NCBI GenBank assembly: GCA_021780055.1
Contig: JAJXZM010000595.1
Span: 1 to 5,585, forward strand
From: Acidobacteriota bacterium
GTDB lineage: Bacteria > Acidobacteriota > Terriglobia > UBA7540
Reading direction: 5' to 3'
Length of the DNA: 5,585 nucleotides
Part shown: positions 1 to 5,182 of the stretch, one piece after another
Numbering within the stretch: the first letter of the stretch is position 1
Layout: every line of letters begins with the position of its first letter
Made by a program: the position numbers and the translations under genes
Notes under the pieces: generated by a model
Told to the model about the DNA's origin: nothing
The model's input: only the letters and a program-made list of their open reading frames with translations
Databases searched by the model: none

Positions 1-416
1 CCCCAGCCGCCTTGCAGGGTCTTTGGCTTAAAGTCGAGCGGTCCAAAACGGTCGCAACCGCGCCCCCACACCAGCGAGCGTCCGCCCACGGCGCGAAGAC
101 GCGTCCAGGTGAATTTGGCGCCCGGCGCAAGGGCGTACGGGTCTTCATCGGGAATCGTAAACAGGTGGTCGGTCCACTCCGTAATCTTCCATCCCATTCC
201 CTGCGGCAGCTTGCCGTATTCTCCGGGTTTGCCATGCCCACGGTAGGGCCACTCGTAGCCGAACTTGTGAGTGTAGAAGTCTTTCCCGGGATCGATCATG
301 CGCCCCGCTTCAAGGCAAAGCACCTTCAGCCCCTTTATAGCCAGGACGTGCGCGGCAATGCCTCCGCCGGCGCCGGAACCCACTACAATCACGTCATAAA
401 CCGGTTGAGAAGCCAT
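1..416 (-). CDS. GMC-family FAD-dependent oxidoreductase, N-terminal part (runs off left edge)
   Basis: The gene reads right to left and leaves the window at base 1, so only the first 138 residues are visible. Residues 7-19 form the first beta strand and dinucleotide-binding loop of a Rossmann fold (YDVIVVGSGAGGG). An acidic residue ends the second strand (LEAG, Glu36) and would bind the FAD ribose. RAVGGRSLVWGRG at about 108-120 matches the GMC segment next to the flavin. The family oxidises alcohols or sugars with FAD; complete members of this branch are usually 500-600 residues. The substrate cannot be told because the catalytic C-terminal His/Asn region is outside the window. The start at 416 was chosen because GGAGGT lies 4 bases upstream; an in-frame ATG at 434 would place that site inside the gene. 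There is no signal peptide. Related sugar dehydrogenases are exported together with a small Tat-bearing subunit, but no such gene lies directly upstream. Confidence 0.9.
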   Translation of the reverse strand, partial: MASQPVYDVIVVGSGAGGGIAAHVLAIKGLKVLCLEAGRMIDPGKDFYTHKFGYEWPYRGHGKPGEYGKLPQGMGWKITEWTDHLFTIPDEDPYALAPGAKFTWTRLRAVGGRSLVWGRGCDRFGPLDFKPKTLQGGW

Positions 417-420
417 TACC

Positions 421-426
421 ACCTCC
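421..426 (-). promoter_or_regulatory. Ribosome binding site of the GMC oxidoreductase gene
   Basis: Read on the minus strand this is GGAGGT, 4 bases before the ATG at 416. It decides the start in favour of 416 over the in-frame ATG at 434. Confidence 0.7.
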
Positions 427-455
427 GCGGGCATGTTTCAACACGAGTCAATCAC

Positions 456-482
456 ATTATCGCTTTTGAAAGAGGTTGTAAA
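456..482 (-). promoter_or_regulatory. Possible sigma70-type promoter of the GMC oxidoreductase gene
   Basis: On the minus strand TTTACA (482-477) and GATAAT (461-456) match the -35 and -10 consensus at 5 of 6 bases each. The spacer is 15 bases, shorter than the usual 16-18. Transcription would start near 450, giving a leader of about 35 bases. The site would let the GMC gene be expressed independently of trpG. It is pattern matching only. Confidence 0.35.
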
Positions 483-556
483 CTTGGTTCCGCGGCGGTC
501 TGCATGATGGAAAGCCAAAGCCGGGCGCCTGCTCAGGGGGAGTGCTCTCTGAACCT

Positions 557-576
557 GGCCCGCAACGTGCCGGACC
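557..576 (-). terminator. Hairpin downstream of trpG, possible transcript end
   Basis: Read as the trpG transcript, GGTCC pairs with GGGCC through one G-U pair. A further GC/GC pair closes a loop ACGTT, with one bulged G. It begins about 18 bases after the trpG stop. The wobble pair forms only in the minus-strand transcript; on the plus strand it would be an A-C mismatch. No T-run follows, so it is not a classical intrinsic terminator and may only protect the 3' end. The remaining bases of the 417-594 gap hold the GMC promoter and ribosome site and nothing else I can support. Confidence 0.3.
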
Positions 577-594
577 GGGATTTTCAATCGTGGA

Positions 595-1158
595 CTATAA
601 CTTCAGGAAGTTCGCCAGCAGTTGTTTGCCGGCATCGGTGAGCACTGACTCGGGGTGGAACTGAACGCCTTCCACCTTCAGTTCCTTGTGGCGAAGCCCC
701 ATGATCAGGCCGTCGGGTGAAGTGGCGGAAACAGCCAGGCATTCGGGAAGGCTCTCGCGCTCAACGATCAGGGAATGATAGCGCGTGGCCGGGAAAGGAT
801 TCGGCAGCCCGGTAAAAATCGTCTTGCCATCGTGGGAAATCAGGCTGGTCTTGCCGTGCATGATTTCCGGCGCGCGGATGACCTTGCCGCCGAAGGCCTG
901 CCCGATGGCCTGGTGTCCCAGGCAGACGCCCAGGATCGGTACCCTGCCGGAGAAATTCAGAATCACATCCAGGCAGATTCCGGCTTCCGATGGGGTCTTG
1001 GGTCCGGGCGAAATCACGATGCGCTCGGGCGCCATGCTGGCAATCTCATCAAGCGTGATCTGGTCATTGCGCCGCACTTCCAGTTGCGCCCCAAGTTCAC
1101 CGAGATACTGCACCAGGTTGTACGTGAACGAATCGTAGTTATCAACGACTAGAATCAT
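595..1158 (-). CDS. trpG: Anthranilate synthase component II, glutamine amidotransferase (TrpG)
   Basis: This 187-residue protein is a complete class I glutamine amidotransferase, the usual length for TrpG/PabA. It opens with [19 protein letters not shown], the family N-terminus. [13 protein letters not shown] (48-60) is the oxyanion/PGP region. [15 protein letters not shown] carries the catalytic Cys79, and GVQFHPESV carries His168 and Glu170 of the triad. It releases ammonia from glutamine and passes it to TrpE, which makes anthranilate from chorismate in the cytoplasm. In many bacteria the same subunit also serves PabB in folate synthesis, so PabA is an equally valid name on sequence alone. 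The trpE gene in the same window and orientation favours trpG. The start at 1158 yields the exact family N-terminus, although no clear ribosome site lies within 12 bases. The gene is separated from trpE by about 4 kb, and no trpD follows within the window. Confidence 0.95.
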   Translation of the reverse strand: MILVVDNYDSFTYNLVQYLGELGAQLEVRRNDQITLDEIASMAPERIVISPGPKTPSEAGICLDVILNFSGRVPILGVCLGHQAIGQAFGGKVIRAPEIMHGKTSLISHDGKTIFTGLPNPFPATRYHSLIVERESLPECLAVSATSPDGLIMGLRHKELKVEGVQFHPESVLTDAGKQLLANFLKL

Positions 1159-1162
1159 GTGC

Positions 1163-1192
1163 TTGCTTTAATGCCCCCAAACGATTCATTAT
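1163..1192 (+). promoter_or_regulatory. Possible promoter for the TIM-barrel/GNAT gene pair
   Basis: TTGCTT (1163-1168) and CATTAT (1187-1192) are spaced by 18 bases and match the consensus at 3 and 4 of 6 positions. The -10 overlaps the divergent trpG -10 box, so both promoters would compete for the same DNA. Weak evidence; the real promoter could also lie inside trpG. Confidence 0.2.
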
Positions 1193-1195
1193 ACG

Positions 1196-1208
1196 CTGTC
1201 ACCGACAG
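1196..1208. repeat. 13-bp hyphenated palindrome in the divergent promoter region
   Basis: CTGTC-ACC-GACAG is a perfect inverted repeat with 5-base arms and a 3-base centre. It lies between the proposed -35 and -10 of trpG. It also touches the first two bases of the AGGAGG ribosome site of the plus-strand gene. It could be a small operator or a leader hairpin that limits ribosome access. Short palindromes of this size also occur by chance. Confidence 0.35.
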
Positions 1209-1212
1209 GAGG
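1207..1212 (+). promoter_or_regulatory. Ribosome binding site fixing the start of the TIM-barrel gene
   Basis: AGGAGG lies 9 bases before the ATG at 1222. It shows that the frame's earlier start codons (GTG at 1159, ATG at 1171) are not the real start. The 1222 start also places a twin-arginine motif at residues 6-7, as expected for a Tat signal. Confidence 0.8.
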
Positions 1213-1221
1213 ATAAGAACA

Positions 1222-2124
1222 ATGGCAACAACAGGTCGCCGCTCATTTCTGAAAAACAGCATCATTGGCCTTGCGGCAGCGGGCGCAACCGGCTCTGCGG
1301 GGAACTCCCCGGCACAAACCGCCCGGTTGCCCAGGCAGAACGTCGATCCACAAGTTCCAAGAGAGTTCAAGCTGGGGGTGGTCACCTACAACCTGGCCAA
1401 AGACTGGGACGTGGACACCATCATCAAGAATTGCGAAGCCACCGGCTTTGAAGGGGCCGAGCTGCGCTCGACTCACAAGCACGGTGTTGAGCCGTCACTC
1501 AACAAGGCCCAGCGCGCGGAGGTGAAGAAGAAGTTTGAAGATTCTCGCGTCAAGCTGGTGAGTCTGGGGTCAACCTGCTCGTTCCAGTCGCCCGACCCGG
1601 CTGAAGTGGAACGCAACATCCAGACGGCGCGGGCATTCTGCGAACTGGCGCACGATGTGGGCGCCATCGGCGTCAAGGTGCGGCCCAACGGCTTCCCGCC
1701 CAACGTCCCTCACGAAAAGACGCTTGACCAGATCGGCCATGCGCTGGCAAAGTGCGGCGACATCGCCCGCGACAGCGGCGTGGAAATCTGGCTGGAAGTC
1801 CACGGAAGTGGCACACAGGAACCAAAGAATATCTACCGCATCATGACTGTCGCCAATCATCCGGCGGTCGGCATCTGCTGGAATTCAAACCCTCCCGATG
1901 TTGTGGGCGGTTCCGTAAGACAAAACTTTGATTTGATTGGTCCCTGGCTGCGCAGTTGCCACATCCACGAACTGTGGGACAGCGAATATCCCTATCAGGA
2001 GCTTTTTGCGCTGTTCCGGAGCGTGGGCTACAATCGCTTTACCTTTGCTGAAATTGAGGGGAGCTGTGAGCCGATCCGGCTGATGCGCTACTATCGAAAG
2101 CTCTGGGAATACGAGGCGGCATAA
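1222..2124 (+). CDS. Tat-exported sugar phosphate isomerase/epimerase-like TIM-barrel protein
   Basis: This 300-residue protein starts with a Tat signal: TGRRSFLKNS (4-13), then a hydrophobic stretch IIGLAAAGATG, with cleavage probably near residues 30-34. It should act folded, outside the cytoplasmic membrane. The mature part resembles xylose-isomerase-like TIM barrels (AP-endonuclease 2 family). It opens with FKLGVVTYNLAKDWDVDTIIKN, split by the first barrel strand, and GFEGAELRS follows. Candidate metal ligands are Glu192 (WLEVHG), His247 (CHIHE) and Glu277 or Glu279 (FAEIEG). The position usually filled by Asp appears to be Asn221 (ICWNSN). Members isomerise or epimerise sugars, and some cleave 3-keto-glycosides; the substrate here is unknown. 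The GNAT gene follows after 2 bases, suggesting one transcript, and trpG is divergent. Family assignment is firm, function is not. Confidence 0.9.
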   Translation: MATTGRRSFLKNSIIGLAAAGATGSAGNSPAQTARLPRQNVDPQVPREFKLGVVTYNLAKDWDVDTIIKNCEATGFEGAELRSTHKHGVEPSLNKAQRAEVKKKFEDSRVKLVSLGSTCSFQSPDPAEVERNIQTARAFCELAHDVGAIGVKVRPNGFPPNVPHEKTLDQIGHALAKCGDIARDSGVEIWLEVHGSGTQEPKNIYRIMTVANHPAVGICWNSNPPDVVGGSVRQNFDLIGPWLRSCHIHELWDSEYPYQELFALFRSVGYNRFTFAEIEGSCEPIRLMRYYRKLWEYEAA

Positions 2125-2126
2125 GA

Positions 2127-2732
2127 ATGGCCATGGATATACATCCGATTACGCTGGAAGGCCCGGCCGTGCGGTTGGAGCCGCTCAGCCTTGCACACCA
2201 CGCTCAGTTGTGCGAGGCCGGGCTTGAGTTCGAGCTGTGGCACTGGACCTCAAACAACGTTCGCACGCCGGAAGACATGCTCGCTTACATCAAGCAGGCC
2301 CTCGCGGAGCAGAAACGGGGAACATCGCTGCCCTTTGCCACCATTGACCAGGCCAGCGGCAAAGTCATCGGCAGCACGCGTTACCTGAACATTGACGTTG
2401 CCAACCTTCGCGTGGAAATCGGCGCCACTTGGCTTGCAAAAAACTGGCAGCGGACCGCCGCCAACACGGAAGCCAAGTACCTGATGCTGCGCCACGCCTT
2501 TGAAAAATTCGGCTGCATCCGCGTGGAATTCAAGACGGATTCGCTGAACCAGCGGTCGCGCGAAGCCATTCTGCGCTTGGGCGCCAAAGAGGAAGGAACG
2601 TTGCGCAACCACATGCTGACCTGGACGGGCCGCATCCGGCACACCGTCTACTTCAGCATCATCGACTCCGAATGGCCGGAAGTGAAAACGCGGCTGGAAA
2701 GAATGATGGGGCAAAGGACCCTGACACAGTAA
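2127..2732 (+). CDS. GNAT-family N-acetyltransferase (RimJ/RimL type)
   Basis: This 201-residue protein has the length and motif order of COG1670 acetyltransferases, which move acetyl from acetyl-CoA to an amine. Residues 8-20 (TLEGPAVRLEPLS) form the opening strand. VEIGATWLAKNW (96-107) followed by QRTAANTEAKYLML is the acetyl-CoA loop and helix. RVEFKTDSLNQRSREAI (132-148) and LGAKEEGTLRNH (151-162) are the later conserved blocks, and GRIRHTVYFSIIDSEW (168-183) closes the fold. There is no signal peptide, so it acts in the cytoplasm. The ATG at 2127 sits 2 bases after the previous stop with only a weak GAGG (2113-2116), which suggests translational coupling; an ATG at 2133 is also possible. 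The substrate is not predictable: ribosomal protein N-termini, small amines or antibiotics are all known for the family. Its tie to the exported upstream protein may be only transcriptional. Confidence 0.92.
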   Translation: MAMDIHPITLEGPAVRLEPLSLAHHAQLCEAGLEFELWHWTSNNVRTPEDMLAYIKQALAEQKRGTSLPFATIDQASGKVIGSTRYLNIDVANLRVEIGATWLAKNWQRTAANTEAKYLMLRHAFEKFGCIRVEFKTDSLNQRSREAILRLGAKEEGTLRNHMLTWTGRIRHTVYFSIIDSEWPEVKTRLERMMGQRTLTQ

Positions 2733-2738
2733 GTGTCA
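2722..2738. terminator. Perfect 17-bp inverted repeat over the GNAT stop codon, possible two-way terminator
   Basis: TGACAC-AGTAA-GTGTCA has 6-base perfect arms around a 5-base loop containing the TAA stop at 2730-2732. It lies at the start of the 68-base convergent gap (2733-2800) between the GNAT and hydrolase stops, where terminators are expected. No T-run follows on either strand, so intrinsic termination is uncertain. The rest of the gap shows only short imperfect repeats such as CAGGC/GCCTG. Confidence 0.35.
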
Positions 2739-2800
2739 CGCCAGGCGCGCTTGACCTGCCTGAATTCTTCAACAAGCGGCTGCGGGCCTCATTGCCGGGC

Positions 2801-5050
2801 CTATGCCATCCCGAGCCAGCTTCTAAAGACCTTCTCGCTTTCCTGCTCCGGACACACCTCAAAATGAATTTGTCCAGGCGCATTGAATTGCCTGAACGAT
2901 TCAGCGGCGCGTTTGTAAAGAGCCGCAACCTCAGACTCAGCCAGCGTCTCACCCTGCGCGTCGGTTGCGTTGAGCAACCAGCAGGGCCGCGGGGCCAGCA
3001 GCGCTGTGAGGTCCGGCAAATCGAAGTGCCTGAGAACGTCAAATAGGAACCAGGTAAGGTCAAGGGAATAGGATTTCGATTCCACGATGGAAGCATACGA
3101 GGCGATGGGGCGGTCAAACAGAACGGAGTGCAGGCGATCATCCAGCACTGCGGAAAACAGCACCGCCAGCGCAGCGCCCTCTTCGCCGAGGCCGTAGATG
3201 CGGCGCTGGTCCACTTCGTGCCTCGATTCGAGATAATCGAGACAACGGAGGAAGTCCCACACTCGCTGGCCGAGCAACGGCTTGCCGAGGCTGAAACACG
3301 TCCAGGCGTAACGCTCGCGGAGAGGCATGCCTGCGTAGAAATCGGGGCCGGCGGAGGGAGAGTGTGGAGTCGAGACGCCCAGACCGCGAAGGTCGATGGC
3401 GCAAACCCCAAAACCCTTTTTCGCCAGGCGGCTGATGTCCGACGTTTCGTAGAGAATGTGGTTCTTGCCACCCTCCGAAACAAAGACAACGGTCGGGAAC
3501 GATGAGCCGCTCTTCGCGGGCCGTAGGAACCAGCCCGTCACCCGCACCAGCGGCTCCGAGTAAAACTCAAATTCATCTACGGCGATGTCGTCCATCCAGA
3601 TATTTGACGAAATAACGCGGGGATTCAGCGGCGTCCGCTCGGCAGGCAGGCCGAGAAGTTCCTTGAGAGTTTCCTGCGCACGCTCGCGCACGGCCTTCGC
3701 TTGCTCCGGCGTGCGGAGCGGCTGAATCGCCGGCGCCACTTTTCGCATGTGGTCCGTATTCAACCGGACAACCGAGCGCCCGCCCAGCGATGTCAGCACC
3801 TGGCCGGTGGTGGTGCAGTTTAACGTGTCGGGAGCGGAATCTTCATACGGCGCTTCGCCGGTTCCCCACTCTTCACGGCCCAGCCAGCGATTGAACCATT
3901 CATAGGCTGCCCGGCGGTTGAAATAATCGTAAGCGTGCGGCAAGGGAGAACCGAAGAGCTTTACCTTATCGGCCGCGCCCATCAGTTTGTAGCCGGCCAA
4001 GGCCTCACGGTAAATTTCCGTCGTTCCCTCGTCGTAAGTGGGCGAGTACGTCAGGCCGGGGTCGGTGGTGGAATACTCGATCAGCAGCGGCCTGGGAGCA
4101 CACGCCAGAAACAAATCTCCGCGGTCAATGCCCTCGGGAAGGCTGCCCGCGATGTTCTGTTCGGCGTCGTCCACCGCGCCCGGCGGAGCGTAGTTGGGAC
4201 CGGCAAGGTTCTCATTCTGCCCATCGGATGCCGCCGCTGCTTTGATTCTTGGATCCATCGCCGCCATCCACATCGTCATGGTCCCGCCGCCGGATTGTCC
4301 CGTGCAGCCGATGCGCTCAGGATCAACCTCCGGCCGCGAGAGAAGATAATCGACGGCGCGGATGCCGTCCCAGATGCGGTACTGTTCAAATTGCGAGCCG
4401 AACAGGAGCATCGGCCGGCCGGCCTGATCGTGCTCACCCGTGGGCCCGTAGAGACCTTTGCCCGTGCGCGGGTCGAGAAACTGCAATCGCTCGCCTTGAC
4501 CGAAAGGATCAAACGGCAGCGCAACGTAACCTTTCCTTGCAAGCGACTGGCAAACGTATTGGTAATAATAGAAAGACTTGCCGTTGGTCGAATGGCCGAG
4601 CGGAACAATGATTCCGGGATGGGGCGGCTTGTGCCTCTTTGGGATGTAAAGATTGGCAGTGACAAAAACTTCCGGGCGGCTTTCGAAAATAACTTTTTCG
4701 ATTCGATAGTCGCCGCGGTCAATGGTGCCGACGGTTTGAGGCTTCAGAGGAGTTTTCTCAAACTGGCCGCCGATCAACTTCCACACCTTTGAGCGCACTT
4801 TTTCGATGCGAGCCCGCACTTCGGCTTCGTTGCGCATCGCTTGCAGTTCAGCCAGGCGGCGCGTGCGAGCCTCCTTGATCTGCGCGGTAACGTAGCGCGG
4901 CAAGTCGTTCCAAAAGTCGCGCTTGGTCTCGTCCGCCGGTGGGGCGGCCTTTGCGGCGGCGGGCAACCCTGCCGCAAAAGTGTTACGTCTCGCTAAGGCA
5001 GCGGCGGCGCCAAGAATATTCGTCTGGATAAACTTTCGTCGCGAGGGCAT
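2801..5050 (-). CDS. Tat-exported tandem alpha/beta hydrolase; second domain looks catalytically dead
   Basis: This 749-residue protein begins with a Tat signal (PSRRKFIQT, then ILGAAAALA). A helical charged segment (about 45-95) leads into hydrolase domain 1. There TGQSGGG places nucleophile Ser253, YSTTDPG offers Asp330, and PLPHAYD offers His372. The fold resembles acetyl xylan esterase/prolyl-oligopeptidase-like hydrolases, so an ester or amide of a carbohydrate or similar compound is a reasonable substrate class, but none is identified. Domain 2 (about 440-749) repeats the same order, including a TPLNP segment matching TPLKP at 100-104 and APRPCWL matching APRPLLI. Its elbow reads GLGEEG, with Glu624 where serine should be; Asp697 is kept, but no His follows at the expected place. 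The start at 5050 was chosen because GGAGGT lies 6 bases upstream and puts the twin arginines at residues 4-5; a GTG at 5071 would put that site inside the gene. Confidence 0.9.
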   Translation of the reverse strand: MPSRRKFIQTNILGAAAALARRNTFAAGLPAAAKAAPPADETKRDFWNDLPRYVTAQIKEARTRRLAELQAMRNEAEVRARIEKVRSKVWKLIGGQFEKTPLKPQTVGTIDRGDYRIEKVIFESRPEVFVTANLYIPKRHKPPHPGIIVPLGHSTNGKSFYYYQYVCQSLARKGYVALPFDPFGQGERLQFLDPRTGKGLYGPTGEHDQAGRPMLLFGSQFEQYRIWDGIRAVDYLLSRPEVDPERIGCTGQSGGGTMTMWMAAMDPRIKAAAASDGQNENLAGPNYAPPGAVDDAEQNIAGSLPEGIDRGDLFLACAPRPLLIEYSTTDPGLTYSPTYDEGTTEIYREALAGYKLMGAADKVKLFGSPLPHAYDYFNRRAAYEWFNRWLGREEWGTGEAPYEDSAPDTLNCTTTGQVLTSLGGRSVVRLNTDHMRKVAPAIQPLRTPEQAKAVRERAQETLKELLGLPAERTPLNPRVISSNIWMDDIAVDEFEFYSEPLVRVTGWFLRPAKSGSSFPTVVFVSEGGKNHILYETSDISRLAKKGFGVCAIDLRGLGVSTPHSPSAGPDFYAGMPLRERYAWTCFSLGKPLLGQRVWDFLRCLDYLESRHEVDQRRIYGLGEEGAALAVLFSAVLDDRLHSVLFDRPIASYASIVESKSYSLDLTWFLFDVLRHFDLPDLTALLAPRPCWLLNATDAQGETLAESEVAALYKRAAESFRQFNAPGQIHFEVCPEQESEKVFRSWLGMA

Positions 5051-5056
5051 CTGACT

Positions 5057-5062
5057 ACCTCC
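5057..5062 (-). promoter_or_regulatory. Ribosome binding site fixing the hydrolase start
   Basis: On the minus strand GGAGGT lies 6 bases before the ATG at 5050, ideal spacing. It rules out the in-frame GTG at 5071, which would add seven residues in front of the Tat motif. Confidence 0.8.
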
Positions 5063-5096
5063 AATCAACACACCACATCAGAATAGACTGCTGGAA

Positions 5097-5125
5097 AGTC
5101 TCCATCCCAATCAAACTTTTGTCAA
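5097..5125 (-). promoter_or_regulatory. Possible promoter of the hydrolase gene
   Basis: On the minus strand a perfect -35 box TTGACA (5125-5120) is followed after 17 bases by a poor -10 (GAGACT, 5102-5097, 3 of 6). Transcription would start near 5090, about 40 bases before the ATG. The weak -10 suggests either an activator-dependent promoter or a chance TTGACA. This lies in the 132-base gap 5051-5182 between trpE and the hydrolase, in which I see no gene and no convincing minus-strand terminator. Read-through from trpE is therefore possible. Confidence 0.3.
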
Positions 5126-5182
5126 TGCTGGGAGTGATAAGCCACGAACCGTCTTAGAAGGATGCTCTCGACAGGGCACGCC

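Larger units (their letters stand above)
1188..1216 (-). promoter_or_regulatory. Likely trpG promoter (perfect TATAAT)
   Basis: On the minus strand bases 1193-1188 read TATAAT, a perfect -10 box. A weak -35 (TTATCC, 3 of 6) sits 17 bases upstream at 1216-1211. Transcription would begin near 1181, leaving a leader of about 22 bases before the ATG at 1158, too short for a classical trp leader-peptide attenuator. The -35 hexamer lies over the ribosome site region of the divergent gene. Confidence 0.45.

Noticed and set aside
12..641. Plus-strand open frame of 209 codons across the left end
   Set aside because: It lies antisense to the GMC gene, crosses the non-coding gap and the end of trpG, and its product has no recognisable motif. 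High G+C makes such antisense frames common.
775..1152. Plus-strand frames opposite trpG (125 and 117 codons)
   Set aside because: trpG is complete with all catalytic residues, and the opposite frames show no motif or ribosome site.
1159..1181. Tryptophan leader-peptide attenuator or trp operator upstream of trpG
   Set aside because: The predicted leader is about 22 bases with no Trp codon run or alternative hairpins, and no sequence resembling the enterobacterial trp operator was seen.
1159..1221. Longer start for the TIM-barrel protein (GTG at 1159, adding 21 residues)
   Set aside because: The strong ribosome site at 1207-1212 and the Tat motif position both support ATG 1222.
2659..3489. 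Minus-strand open frame of 276 codons in another frame of the hydrolase 3' half
   Set aside because: Its product is a low-complexity Arg/Ser/Ala sequence and it overlaps the real gene end and the GNAT gene; it is a shadow frame.
3935..4792. Plus-strand open frame of 285 codons opposite the hydrolase
   Set aside because: The minus-strand frame has an intact Tat signal and hydrolase motifs across the same bases; the antisense product is rich in Arg and Ala with no family features.
1203..5175. CGACAGG present at both edges of the block between trpE and trpG (1203-1209 and 5169-5175), like a target-site duplication
   Set aside because: A 7-base match between two gaps of this size is expected by chance about half the time, and no transposase or terminal inverted repeats are present.
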